A stretch of 64,000 nt of DNA from JBKCUA01 sp046318675 (GTDB taxonomy: Bacteria; Pseudomonadota; Alphaproteobacteria; JAJTHO01). The DNA is taken from positions 1 through 64,000 of the forward strand of contig JBKCUA010000014.1 in NCBI GenBank assembly GCA_046318675.1. The letters run 5' to 3'. How positions within the stretch are numbered: the first letter of the stretch is position 1; every line of letters starts with the position of its first letter. The notes below the pieces were generated by a model, which saw only the letters and a program-made list of their open reading frames with translations, was not told the origin of the DNA and did not search any database. Positions 7,670-15,942 of the stretch are shown here, piece after piece. Made by a program: the position numbers and the translations under genes.

Positions 7670-8476
7670 TTACTGATATCCCGGCTGTACCAGCTTGTCC
7701 GGGCTATCCACCAGAACAGCCTCACGCAGGCTGCGCTTATTATAGCCGCGCATCTTACGATAAATCTCCAGATTGCGGGAAACTTGAGCTTGGGTTAAAT
7801 CACGTTCCAATAATCTTTTTGCCGCATTTTCCCGCCCGGCAAGGCCATACACCAATGCTAAATTACTTCGGTGCTGCGCCGTTGCGTTGGGTTCAATCAC
7901 CACGCTTTGGAGAACATTAATCCCGGCCTCAACATCGCCACCAAGAGCCAGCGAAAGCCCCATATTGTTGCGTAGATTCAAATTTTGAGGTGCTAATCGC
8001 AGTCCCTGCCGATATGCTGTCTGGGCATTTTTATGATCGCCTTTGAGATCATAGGCCGCACCTAAAGAAGCGTAATTCTGGGGCGTTGGTTCCGCCAGCA
8101 CCGCCCGTTGAAAGGCATCAATGGCTGCATCAGGATCATTAGCCTTAAGGGCAGTACGACCATAACCCACCAGTATTTCACGTGCACCTGGGCTTATTTC
8201 CAAGGCTTGGCGATATTGAGCAACAGCCGCCTGCGCTTGGCCTAAGGCTAGCTTGCTGTCACCTAGCTTAGCTCTGGCTTGGGCGTCTTGGGGATTACGC
8301 TTAATAGCTTCTTCATAAAAGTCACTGGCCGCCTTGGCATCGCCAGCCGCCAGCTTGGTATCGCCTTCACGAATCAAAGAACCGCGATCCAATTCGTCCA
8401 CAGAACCATCACCAGCACAACCCGCAAGCAAGAATGAAGCCGCCAAAACAATTATCGTTGTTCGCATAGATGTCAT
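7670..8476 (-). CDS. tadD: TadD-like TPR lipoprotein
   Basis: 268 residues. The signal peptide ends in the lipobox LLAGC, so the protein is probably lipid-anchored. It then has about five tetratricopeptide repeats (for example AKLGDSKLALGQAQAAVAQY and NNMGLSLALGGDVEAGINVL). In Tad/Flp pilus systems TadD is thought to pilot secretin assembly. The assignment is strengthened by two TadE-like genes transcribed divergently just 70 bp away. The start ATG at 8476 has AAGG about 8 nt upstream. The rest of the Tad machinery (secretin, TadA ATPase, TadBC, Flp) is not in the window. Confidence 0.75.
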   Translation of the reverse strand: MTSMRTTIIVLAASFLLAGCAGDGSVDELDRGSLIREGDTKLAAGDAKAASDFYEEAIKRNPQDAQARAKLGDSKLALGQAQAAVAQYRQALEISPGAREILVGYGRTALKANDPDAAIDAFQRAVLAEPTPQNYASLGAAYDLKGDHKNAQTAYRQGLRLAPQNLNLRNNMGLSLALGGDVEAGINVLQSVVIEPNATAQHRSNLALVYGLAGRENAAKRLLERDLTQAQVSRNLEIYRKMRGYNKRSLREAVLVDSPDKLVQPGYQ

Positions 8477-8546
8477 CGTGCTACCTTACCATTGTTAAAA
8501 AATATTAAACATTGGCTTGATAGCATCGTTACTTCAGAGAGGCAAG

Positions 8547-9089
8547 ATGATGTTCTGTTCACTGTTACAACGCTTTTGTCGAGGACGCGGCGGCACAACC
8601 ATATTAGAATTTGCACTGCTGGCTCCCTTGTTTTTTATTGTCCTTTTTGGTGTCATTGAAGTATCTGTTATTATTTTTAAAAGTTTTGCTGCTGAACACG
8701 CTATTAACGAAGTTGGGCGTAAAGTTGCCCTTGGTCAAATCAGTAACAATGACATCCGGCAAACTATCAATAATGGCTCTTTTGGTTTTATTACTATTGA
8801 TACGGTTGCGGAATCCGGGTGTAACACTAATTGTGTTTGCGTTGTGGCTTTCAGCAATGTCGAAAATCTGGCCAATGCCCAAAAAGCCAGCAATGGCGGT
8901 TGCCCGGCCTCTGATGGTACAACATCTTCTACCCCCGATGCATTGGTATTGTACCAACTGCGTTACCGCCATCAATTTTTTACCCCTCTAGGTTCATTGT
9001 TGTCCTTGCTAGGCAGTGCCGGGGGCGGTATGACAGCGGGGTATCTTGATATGAGCACCAGCACCCTTGGCAAAAATCAACCCTATTAA
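8547..9089 (+). CDS. TadE-like pseudopilin
   Basis: About 180 residues. A short basic N-terminus (RFCRGRGGTTILEFALLAPL) leads into one hydrophobic helix with the glutamate typical of pilin-like TadE/TadF proteins, then a soluble extracytoplasmic domain with a possible disulfide-forming SGCNTNCVCV segment. The ATG at 8547 (or 8550) has AGAGAGG 4-7 nt upstream; an upstream TTG is less likely. It overlaps the next TadE-like gene by 23 bp, implying an operon. Such minor pseudopilins assist Flp pilus assembly. Confidence 0.78.
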   Translation: MMFCSLLQRFCRGRGGTTILEFALLAPLFFIVLFGVIEVSVIIFKSFAAEHAINEVGRKVALGQISNNDIRQTINNGSFGFITIDTVAESGCNTNCVCVVAFSNVENLANAQKASNGGCPASDGTTSSTPDALVLYQLRYRHQFFTPLGSLLSLLGSAGGGMTAGYLDMSTSTLGKNQPY

Positions 9090-9705
9090 GTGCTTTTGGA
9101 GCAACCGCAGCGGTCTTCAAGCCGTTGAGTTCGCTATTCTTCTGCCAATTTTTATGATGCTTATTTTTGGCGTTTTTGAAGTGGGACGGTACATTTTAAT
9201 CACTCAAAAAGTAAGCCGCGCCGCCCATACCTTGGCGGCCATGATGGGGCAGACAGGCTTTCCCAGACCGTGCGATATAAGCAATATGCTCATCGTGGCC
9301 AACAATGCTCTACGGCCTTTTGATATAAGCCAAAATCAACTGCAAAATCACGCCGTATTCGCCATTAGTGGTGTCAATAATGATGGCAGTGTCCAGCGAG
9401 CTTGGGCGTGCACCTTGGGCAATAGCAGTTTTGCGCCCAACCCGGGGGAGGGTATTATCAATGGATCAAAGCTCACCTTAACCGATAACGAAGGAGCTTA
9501 TAATATTGATGTTGTTTATGATTATCAGCCGGTTTTTTTTAAAAGCACTTACACAAAATTTTTAGGTACAGCTCCCAACGGACGCCTGACCATCAAGCGA
9601 TCAGCGATTGTGCACCCAAGCCGTGCGCGCATGGTGCCTTCATGGTCGAGGGTGCAGGCGCAAGAACCACAGTGCAGCCTCAGCGGCGGGGTTAGCTGCA
9701 ATTAA
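9067..9705 (+). CDS. TadE/TadG-like pseudopilin
   Basis: 212 residues. The N-terminus has NRSGLQAVEFAILLPIFMML, the pseudopilin cleavage/transmembrane pattern (basic residues, then A-V-E-F, then a hydrophobic helix), followed by a periplasmic domain with two cysteines (PRPCDIS and AWACTLG) and a third pair near the C-terminus (PQCSLSGGVSCN). No ATG or GTG is available before the helix, so TTG at 9067, overlapping the previous gene, is the best start; no clear Shine-Dalgarno supports it. It is presumably translated by coupling to the first TadE gene. Confidence 0.75.
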   Translation: MAKINPIKCFWSNRSGLQAVEFAILLPIFMMLIFGVFEVGRYILITQKVSRAAHTLAAMMGQTGFPRPCDISNMLIVANNALRPFDISQNQLQNHAVFAISGVNNDGSVQRAWACTLGNSSFAPNPGEGIINGSKLTLTDNEGAYNIDVVYDYQPVFFKSTYTKFLGTAPNGRLTIKRSAIVHPSRARMVPSWSRVQAQEPQCSLSGGVSCN

Positions 9706-9741
9706 TAATATTTTTACTAAAATTTTATATATTAGGGCAAG

Positions 9742-9773
9742 CCTTCCCCACCGCGTAAGAAGCGGGGGGAAGG
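9742..9773. repeat. Strong G+C hairpin after the TadE-like operon
   Basis: CCTTCCCC-A-CCGC, a 7 nt loop, then GCGG-G-GGGGAAGG, a near-perfect 12 bp stem 37 bp after the stop codon. There is no U-run, so it may be a REP-like mRNA-stabilising hairpin or a weak terminator. It resembles the two hairpins at 18.5-18.6 kb. Confidence 0.55.
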
Positions 9774-9923
9774 GGGGATCAACGCCCGCGATCAGCTATG
9801 GATCGGGACTCCCGTTTTTTGATTGAACCTGCTTTCCTGATTGGTGGAAGCTCTTTTACTGCCTGCAATCACAAAGGGGAGAGAAAATTTCTCTTGCTCT
9901 CCCGAATCTTGTGTCTTACTTTC

Positions 9924-9951
9924 AAAAAACGCCTTCCTGGAAGGTCTTTTT
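9924..9951 (-). terminator. Intrinsic terminator of the candidate sRNA
   Basis: Read on the minus strand: five A's, GA, then CCTTCC, a one-base loop, GGAAGG, CG and TTTTTT. The G+C stem is extended by A-T pairs and ends in six U's. Confidence 0.6.
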
Positions 9952-10057
9952 GGAAGCTGTCCGCCGCTCTTCTTGATTTTTTCCTTGGTGTCTTGGTAGA
10001 CGGGAAAAAGAGAAGAGCGGTAGGGCCCTCGGTGCCTGGCCAGGTCTTTGAGTTCCT
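9924..10057 (-). ncRNA. Candidate structured small RNA (about 134 nt)
   Basis: No protein explains this stretch. On the minus strand a promoter (10064-10092) would start a transcript near 10057. The predicted RNA has a short self-complementary CCUGGCCAGG, then a perfect 10 bp helix CCGCUCUUCU (10020-10011) with AGAAGAGCGG (9973-9964). That helix is extended inside by UUUUUCC pairing with GGAAAAA around an 18 nt loop containing CUACCAAGACACCAA. It closes with an intrinsic terminator (9924-9951). The order promoter, long helix and terminator is what one expects of an independent trans-acting or protein-binding sRNA. I do not recognise it as 6S, SRP, RNase P or tmRNA. Confidence 0.55.
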
Positions 10058-10063
10058 ATTGTC

Positions 10064-10092
10064 AAAATATCAAAGCACTTGACAGAAGTCAA
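10064..10092 (-). promoter_or_regulatory. Sigma-70 promoter with extended -10, minus strand
   Basis: On the minus strand TTGACT (10092-10087), a 17 bp spacer and TATTTT (10069-10064), with TG immediately before the -10 (extended -10, TGATATTTT). No coding gene starts downstream; it faces the candidate sRNA. Confidence 0.5.
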
Positions 10093-10165
10093 TTGGGGGG
10101 CTGCACTTTTTTATTTTGGTGTGTCAAGCGTTTTTTTAATGGCGTTTTTTTTAATGGCTTTTTTA

Positions 10166-10318
10166 GGGCACTTCTATTATGGCTGGTTGCACAATTAAAA
10201 GTATAGTTGCAACCAGCGCACGGCACAAAGTGCCGCGGCCGAATGGCCGAACAAAAATAACTTATAGCGCGCTGAAGACTTTATCAATGTTTACCGCTCA
10301 TTACGCAACTCGCTATAA
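10166..10318 (-). repeat. Dispersed structured repeat, copy 1
   Basis: Reverse-oriented copy of the family also found near 19.9, 32.9, 41.2, 53.0 and 55.7 kb. On the minus strand it contains the outer arms TATAGCG (partly decayed) and CGCGCTATAA, the hairpin CGGCC-ATTC-GGCCG, the hairpin CGGCAC-TTT-GTGCCG, the 10 bp arms GCTGGTTGCA/TGCAACCAGC, and the terminal AATAGAAGTGCCC. It lies at the 3' ends of the convergent TadE and PAP2 genes. Confidence 0.85.
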
Positions 10319-10337
10319 TCCGTTTATGACCGAACAT

Positions 10338-11528
10338 TTATTCAACAAGCGACTCTTGGGGCGGCCGTGTGGGATTCGTTAGCGTGCGCATAATAAAAGA
10401 TGCTATTGTCCAAATAAACAATGCCAAAATAATACAAACGGGTGCTTCTATCGCGTAATGATAGCCAAAGTATATTGAACCCATGATGATACAGAGTAAG
10501 AAAAAAATCGCCCCCCAAAAATAACGGGTTTTATAAAAAAACAAAACATAAAGCGATGCAATAATAATATGCAAGGACGGCATTGCGGAAATTCCGCCAC
10601 CTAACCTAATCTCTAGATAATTACCTGCAAGGTATTGTTGTGATTGCAAAATAACGCTATCTTCAGAAAGATTATCGCGCAAAGAAGGCAAGAGCGGATT
10701 AAAATGTTTTGCTAAGGTAGGATCAAACATATGAGTAAAAACAGGCCCAGCAGAAGCAAAAACAGAAGCCAAAATAATACCACAAAAAACCCAAGCTAAA
10801 CAATACGATAAAAGAAAATTATTTCTCTTATCTGTTGATTTAGAAAAAAACACAAGCAATGGTGCATAAAACATAGCTGTACACCATAAAGGCATATAAA
10901 GGCTCTCTATATAATCAATAAAGTTTTTATCAATAAAAGAATGCAATATGCGCCAAGCATCATCACCAAAAAGAAAATGATCCAGCGATGAAAAATAAGC
11001 ATCCCATGAAAACCCCCAAATATGGGGTATAGTTATTTTTGATATAGTAAATGATGTCAATAACAGTGGAAGAACAAAACATTGTAATATGAATACTTTA
11101 TAACCAATATGGCTAAGATACATTTTTAAAAGTGCTGTAGGGGGTGGCATTTTATGACTGGAAAGTATAGACATTGCCTTTTTAAATGTTGATAATATTT
11201 CATTATTATTCAGATAATTTAAATGACGATGTGCGATTAATAACGATTTAAGTCCATCAAGAAATTCAACAACAATAACCAGTGACAATATAACAAATAC
11301 AGGTAGCGTAAAAGCAATAGCATAAGTCATTATCATTATAAAAATGCCATCAGGTGATAGATTAGTTTGTGAAAATAAACTAACAGCAAGCATGCTGGCG
11401 AACAAAGCAATACCAAGACAAGGCAAAAAGTATTCGTGCGAATCTTCACCGAAGGACAGCCTGTCATGACACCAAAAAAAACGCTTCACCCGTATTGGAG
11501 GAGCATCCTTGTGGCTTTTAATGTTCAT
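10338..11528 (-). CDS. PAP2-superfamily integral membrane protein (AUR1/inositolphosphotransferase-like)
   Basis: About 396 residues from MNIKSHKDAPP; GGAG lies 8 nt upstream, and an upstream in-frame start would run into glmM. There are eight or more hydrophobic segments. The C-terminal part has GGGISAMPSLHIIIASLYVL and IYFGYHYAIEAP, the two histidine-containing PAP2_3 motifs (S-x-P-S-L-H and Y-H-Y). These suggest a lipid phosphatase or phosphotransferase acting at the periplasmic face; the substrate is unknown. The usual aspartate after the second His is replaced by Glu (HYAIE). The gene is visibly more A+T-rich than glmM and ends beside a dispersed repeat, so acquisition is possible. Confidence 0.75.
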   Translation of the reverse strand: MNIKSHKDAPPIRVKRFFWCHDRLSFGEDSHEYFLPCLGIALFASMLAVSLFSQTNLSPDGIFIMIMTYAIAFTLPVFVILSLVIVVEFLDGLKSLLIAHRHLNYLNNNEILSTFKKAMSILSSHKMPPPTALLKMYLSHIGYKVFILQCFVLPLLLTSFTISKITIPHIWGFSWDAYFSSLDHFLFGDDAWRILHSFIDKNFIDYIESLYMPLWCTAMFYAPLLVFFSKSTDKRNNFLLSYCLAWVFCGIILASVFASAGPVFTHMFDPTLAKHFNPLLPSLRDNLSEDSVILQSQQYLAGNYLEIRLGGGISAMPSLHIIIASLYVLFFYKTRYFWGAIFFLLCIIMGSIYFGYHYAIEAPVCIILALFIWTIASFIMRTLTNPTRPPQESLVE

Positions 11529-11619
11529 AGAACCACTCCAAAAAGGCAGCGTTGTATAGAGTGCCAAGCGACAAGAACAGCATACACTAAAACCATTAAT
11601 GATGTGCTTTTTAAAAATT

Positions 11620-12957
11620 CTACCCCGCCAAACTCTCCGCCACCACGGCAATCGCCGCATCCACCAGTTTCTCATCCTCAGCCTCGGCCATGATCCGCAC
11701 CAATGGTTCGGTGCCCGAAGGGCGCACCAACAGGCGACCTTTGTCCTGCAACATGGCTTCGGCGTGTTTTATCGCAGCCACGACCGCCGGTGCTGTCAAG
11801 AACGCCGGATCACAGCGGACATTGTGAAGCTTTTGGGGCACGGGGGTAAAAGCTCTGGCTAAACGGCTGAGCGAACCGCCTTTTTCCACCAAAATAGAGA
11901 GTATCTGCAAGCTGGCCACCAATCCGTCGCCCGTAGTGGCATAACCGCCGACGATAATATGCCCGGACTGTTCACCACCAATGGTACAGCCTGTACGCCG
12001 CATTTCCTCCAGCACATAGCGATCGCCCACCTTGGCACGGTGCAGCGTCAAGCCCCGCGCCGCAAGAAAACGCTCTAACCCCAAGTTGGACATAAGAGTA
12101 CCCACAATACCGCCGCCTTGCAGAATACCTTTTTGCTGCCAATCGGCGGCAATCAGGGCGAGAATCTGATCCCCGTCAATACTGTGACCCAATTCATCAA
12201 CCATCACCACCCGATCGGCATCACCGTCCAGCGCAATACCCAGATGTGCCCCGTGTTCAAGGACAGCCTGACGCATAGCCTCGGGGTGGGTGCTTCCACA
12301 ATGTTCATTGATGTTAAAACCATCGGGATTAACGCTGAGGGGGATCACCTGCGCGCCAAGCTCCCACAAGGCCGTGGGCGCAGCCTTATACGCCGCACCA
12401 TTGGCGCAATCCACAACGATTTTAAGGCCGTCCAGCCGCATCCCCCGGGGCAGCGTCGTCTTCACCATCTCAATATAACGCCCCAAGGCATCATCAATAC
12501 GCCGCGCCCGGCCAAGCTCCCTTGATCCCGCCACCTGATCAGCCAGATCGCTAGCCGCCCGGCGTTCAATTTCGTCTTCCAACGCATCGGATAACTTATA
12601 CCCATCCGGGGCAAAAAACTTAATGCCATTATCGGCATACGGATTGTGGGATGCCGACAGCATAACGCCCAAATCCGCACGCATGGATCGCACCAGTCGC
12701 GCCACGCCGGGGGTGGGCAGGGGCCCCAACAGCAGGACATCCATCCCCATGCTGATAAACCCGGCCGTCAAAGCCGGCTCCAGCAGATACCCTGACAAAC
12801 GGGTGTCCTTGCCAATCACCACGGTGTGGCGGCGGCTTTTATCGGTGCAAAATAAGCTGGCGGCGGCCTTGGCCAAGCTCAAGGCAACCTCCGGTGTCAT
12901 CGGCCAACGGTTGGCCGCCCCGCGCACGCCATCGGTTCCAAACAGGCGGCGGCTCAT
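11620..12957 (-). CDS. glmM: Phosphoglucosamine mutase
   Basis: 445 residues. Interconverts glucosamine-6-phosphate and glucosamine-1-phosphate on the route to UDP-GlcNAc for peptidoglycan and LPS. It starts with RRLFGTDGVRG. The catalytic phosphoserine loop is LSASHNPYADNGIKFF near residue 100, the metal-binding loop is DGDADRV, and the C-terminal phosphate-binding motif is RPSGTEPLVRIM. Its ATG overlaps the ilvE TGA by four bases. The folP or ftsH genes often found beside glmM are absent. Confidence 0.96.
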   Translation of the reverse strand: MSRRLFGTDGVRGAANRWPMTPEVALSLAKAAASLFCTDKSRRHTVVIGKDTRLSGYLLEPALTAGFISMGMDVLLLGPLPTPGVARLVRSMRADLGVMLSASHNPYADNGIKFFAPDGYKLSDALEDEIERRAASDLADQVAGSRELGRARRIDDALGRYIEMVKTTLPRGMRLDGLKIVVDCANGAAYKAAPTALWELGAQVIPLSVNPDGFNINEHCGSTHPEAMRQAVLEHGAHLGIALDGDADRVVMVDELGHSIDGDQILALIAADWQQKGILQGGGIVGTLMSNLGLERFLAARGLTLHRAKVGDRYVLEEMRRTGCTIGGEQSGHIIVGGYATTGDGLVASLQILSILVEKGGSLSRLARAFTPVPQKLHNVRCDPAFLTAPAVVAAIKHAEAMLQDKGRLLVRPSGTEPLVRIMAEAEDEKLVDAAIAVVAESLAG

Positions 12958-13841
12958 GCTCTGGTGAGGTCTTTGTATTTTTGGCTCAGGAGTTTTGTCA
13001 CCGCGCCGGGGGTAAACGATAGCTCATCGAGCCGCCCCACGGGGGTCAGCTCCGCCGCCGTTCCAGTCAAAAAAACCTCTGTTGCTATCGTTAAATCCTC
13101 CGGCGGGATGTGCCGCTCTAACACATTAATACCATTATCAATGGCCAGTTGAATCACCGTCTGGCGGGTGATGCCATTAAGGAAGCAATCAGGCACCGGG
13201 GTATGCAGCACCCCGTTAATGACCATGAAAATATTAGCCCCGGTCGCCTCCGCCACCAGCCCCCGATAATCAAGCATCAACGCATCCTGAAAACCCTTGC
13301 GTTCAGCCTCATGCTTGGAGATGGTGCAAATCATGTACAGTCCCGCCGCCTTGCTTTCCGTTGGGGCCATGTTGGGGGCAGGGCGGCAATAGCGAGCGCG
13401 GGTCAGGGCAATACCATTCTCCAGCAACTCCGGTGCGTAGTATGTTTTCGTCTCCCACGCAGCAATGGCCACATGAATCGTGGTGCGCTGGGCGGCAATG
13501 GCCATCATCTCCGAACCGCGCCAGGCCACCGGGCGAACGTAGCCATTCTTTACGCCCTGCTTTTCCACCGTGGCCAGTGTTGCGGCGTTAAGCTCCTCCA
13601 CCGAATAGGGAATCTTCATATCCAGCAGTTCCGCCGAACGAATCAGGCGCTGGCTATGCTCCCGCAGCTTAAAAACCTTACCGTCATACACCCGCAGACC
13701 CTCAAACACCGAACTGGCGTAATGCAACCCGTGGGTCAGGATGTGCACCTTCCCCTCCCGCCACGGGACAAACTTCCCATCCACCCAGATAAAACCATCA
13801 CGGTCATCAAACGGGGCAGCGGTATTGGAAAACTGGCTCAT
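12954..13841 (-). CDS. ilvE: Branched-chain amino-acid aminotransferase
   Basis: About 295 residues from MSQFSNTAAPFDDR, with AAAGGA 7 nt upstream; a longer reading frame upstream is unlikely to be translated. It is a PLP-dependent fold-type IV enzyme, the last step of Leu/Ile/Val synthesis and the first of their breakdown. HGLHYASSVFEGLRVY and NGYVRPVAWRG are family motifs. The PLP lysine is in the SKAAGLYM segment, and EATGANIFMV and LNGITRQTVIQLA bind cofactor phosphate. It forms an overlapping pair with glmM and complements ilvC at the left end of the window. Confidence 0.94.
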   Translation of the reverse strand: MSQFSNTAAPFDDRDGFIWVDGKFVPWREGKVHILTHGLHYASSVFEGLRVYDGKVFKLREHSQRLIRSAELLDMKIPYSVEELNAATLATVEKQGVKNGYVRPVAWRGSEMMAIAAQRTTIHVAIAAWETKTYYAPELLENGIALTRARYCRPAPNMAPTESKAAGLYMICTISKHEAERKGFQDALMLDYRGLVAEATGANIFMVINGVLHTPVPDCFLNGITRQTVIQLAIDNGINVLERHIPPEDLTIATEVFLTGTAAELTPVGRLDELSFTPGAVTKLLSQKYKDLTRA

Positions 13842-13937
13842 AGGGTATCCTTTATGCAACGGCGGAAAACCTACGCAAGCTGCAGGGGAAATGCAAGGAG
13901 GGTTATACCGTTTGTGCCGTGCACGGATTACCCACAA

Positions 13938-15893
13938 TCACATCAAACGTACTGCCTCCACCTTTCGCAGCCGATCCCTTAAACTAGCCGCCCGTTCAAA
14001 ATCAAGCTCCTCCGCCGCTTTGAGCATTTCCTTTTCGAGTTTTTTCACGTCAACATCGAACAGTGCCGGATCGGGGAGGTCAATGTCCGCCTGTACCGCT
14101 CCCATCGTCTCAGCAATGGCCTTGCGGACGCCTTGGGGGGTAATGCCGTGCTCTTTGTTATAGGCGGCCTGTTTCGCCCGGCGGCGGTCGGTTTCATCAA
14201 GGGCCGCCCGCATGGACTTCGTCATGCGATCGGCGTAGAGAATCACCCGGCCATCAATGTTGCGCGCCGCCCGGCCAATGGTTTGGATAAGGGCCGTGCG
14301 GCTGCGCAGATAGCCTTCCTTATCGGCATCCAGAATCGCCACCAGCGCGCATTCCGGAATGTCCAGCCCTTCGCGGAGCAAGTTAATCCCGACAAGAATA
14401 TCAATCACCCCAAGGCGCAGATCGCGGATGATCTCAATGCGCTCCATGGTATCCACATCGCTGTGCACATAGCGCACCTTCATGCCCGCCTCGGTGAGGT
14501 ATTCCGTCAGAGCCTCGGCCATTTTTTTAGTCAGGGTGGTAATCAGCACCCGCCACCCTGCCCCAATGACTGCCCGGCATTCCGCCATCAAATCATCAAC
14601 TTGATTGAGCGTCGGGCGAATAGAATACGAGGGATCAAGCAATCCCGTGGGGCGCACCAGTTGCTCAATCACCTCACCCCCGGCGCGTTCAATTTCCCAA
14701 TCATTGGGGGTGGCGGAAACATGAATGCTTTGCGGCCGGAAAGTGTCCCACTCCTCAAACTTGAGCGGCCGGTTATCCATACACGAGGGCAGGCGAAAGC
14801 CATGTTCGGCCAGCGTCATTTTCCGGGATCGGTCGCCCTTATACATCGCGCCGATCTGGGGCACCGTAACGTGGCTTTCATCAAGGATGAGCAGGGCGTC
14901 TTTGGGCAAATACTGAAACAGGGTTGGTGGCGGCTCTCCCGGCTTGCTGCCCGACAAATACCGCGAATAGTTTTCAATCCCGGCGCAGGTGCCCGTGCTC
15001 TCCAGCATCTCGAGATCAAAGCTGGTGCGTTGCTCCAGACGTTGCGCCTCCAGCAATTTATCCTCAACGCGCAACTCGGCAAGGCGAACCTGCAAGTCAA
15101 TTTTAATCTGGGCAATCGCCTGGCGCAGGGTCGGCCCTGGCGTGACATAGTGCGAGTTGGGAAAAATACGAATCTCATGGAGCTTCGCCAGCCGCTCCCC
15201 CGTCAGGGGATCAAACTCCACAATATCCTCCAGTGTGTCGCCGAAAAAGGACAACCGCCAAGCACGATCCTCAAAGTGCGCCGGGAACAACTCCAGTGTG
15301 TCGCCATTGATGCGAAAACAGCCTCGCTCAAAGCCGATCTGGTTGCGCTTGTATTGCTGGGTAACAAGTTGATTGGTTAGGTCTTTAATCTTGAGGCGTT
15401 GGCCAGCCTTCACCTCAATGGACATCTCCAGATAACTCTCGGCACTGCCAAGACCGTAGATGCAAGACACCGAGGCGACAATAATCGCGTCGCGCCGTTC
15501 CATCAGGGCGCGGGTCGCGCTGTGGCGTAACTGGTCAATCTGCTCGTTAATCGTGGATTCTTTTTCGATGTAGGTATCGGTGCGGGGAACATAGGCTTCT
15601 GGTTGGTAATAATCATAGTACGAGACAAAATACTCCACCGCATTATCGGGAAAAAATGCCTTCATCTCGCTATACAACTGCGCCGCCAATGTCTTATTGG
15701 GAGCCATGATAAGAGCGGGTCGCCCGGTTGCGGCAATGACATGGGCTATCGTAAAAGTCTTTCCCGATCCGGTCACACCAAGGAGAACCTGATCCTTCTT
15801 GCCAGCCTGTAGCCCGTTGAGCAGCCCAGCGATCGCCGCAGGTTGATCCCCAGCCGGGGCAAAAGGTGCGGTAAGATTAAAAGGTTGCGGCAC
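13938..15893 (-). CDS. uvrB: Excinuclease ABC subunit B
   Basis: 651 residues. The damage-verifying helicase-like subunit of nucleotide excision repair. Walker A is LLGVTGSGKTFT near residue 38, followed by the beta-hairpin region SYYDYYQPEAYVP, helicase motif II DESH, VSATPND, and motif VI QTIGRAARN. The C-terminal UVR domain (EKEMLKAAEELDFERAASL) binds UvrC. It lies 50 bp downstream of addB on the same strand, giving a DNA repair pair. Confidence 0.97.
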   Translation of the reverse strand: MPQPFNLTAPFAPAGDQPAAIAGLLNGLQAGKKDQVLLGVTGSGKTFTIAHVIAATGRPALIMAPNKTLAAQLYSEMKAFFPDNAVEYFVSYYDYYQPEAYVPRTDTYIEKESTINEQIDQLRHSATRALMERRDAIIVASVSCIYGLGSAESYLEMSIEVKAGQRLKIKDLTNQLVTQQYKRNQIGFERGCFRINGDTLELFPAHFEDRAWRLSFFGDTLEDIVEFDPLTGERLAKLHEIRIFPNSHYVTPGPTLRQAIAQIKIDLQVRLAELRVEDKLLEAQRLEQRTSFDLEMLESTGTCAGIENYSRYLSGSKPGEPPPTLFQYLPKDALLILDESHVTVPQIGAMYKGDRSRKMTLAEHGFRLPSCMDNRPLKFEEWDTFRPQSIHVSATPNDWEIERAGGEVIEQLVRPTGLLDPSYSIRPTLNQVDDLMAECRAVIGAGWRVLITTLTKKMAEALTEYLTEAGMKVRYVHSDVDTMERIEIIRDLRLGVIDILVGINLLREGLDIPECALVAILDADKEGYLRSRTALIQTIGRAARNIDGRVILYADRMTKSMRAALDETDRRRAKQAAYNKEHGITPQGVRKAIAETMGAVQADIDLPDPALFDVDVKKLEKEMLKAAEELDFERAASLRDRLRKVEAVRLM

Positions 15894-15942
15894 GAAAAGG
15901 GCTTACACGATTTTACGACGGATCAGCAGAAATTATTTTTGG

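Noticed and set aside
9798..10082. Plus-strand frame of 94 codons in the gap after the TadE-like genes
   Set aside because: No Shine-Dalgarno, unusual composition, and it runs through the two arms of a perfect helix and a terminator that fit a minus-strand RNA better.
10179..10382. Plus-strand frame of 67 codons
   Set aside because: Made entirely of the dispersed repeat plus the end of the PAP2 gene; the same false frame extends the HEPN partner gene upstream at 55.7 kb.
14133..15380. Long plus-strand frame of 415 codons
   Set aside because: Antisense to uvrB, whose motifs are unmistakable; long shadow frames are expected in G+C-rich coding DNA.
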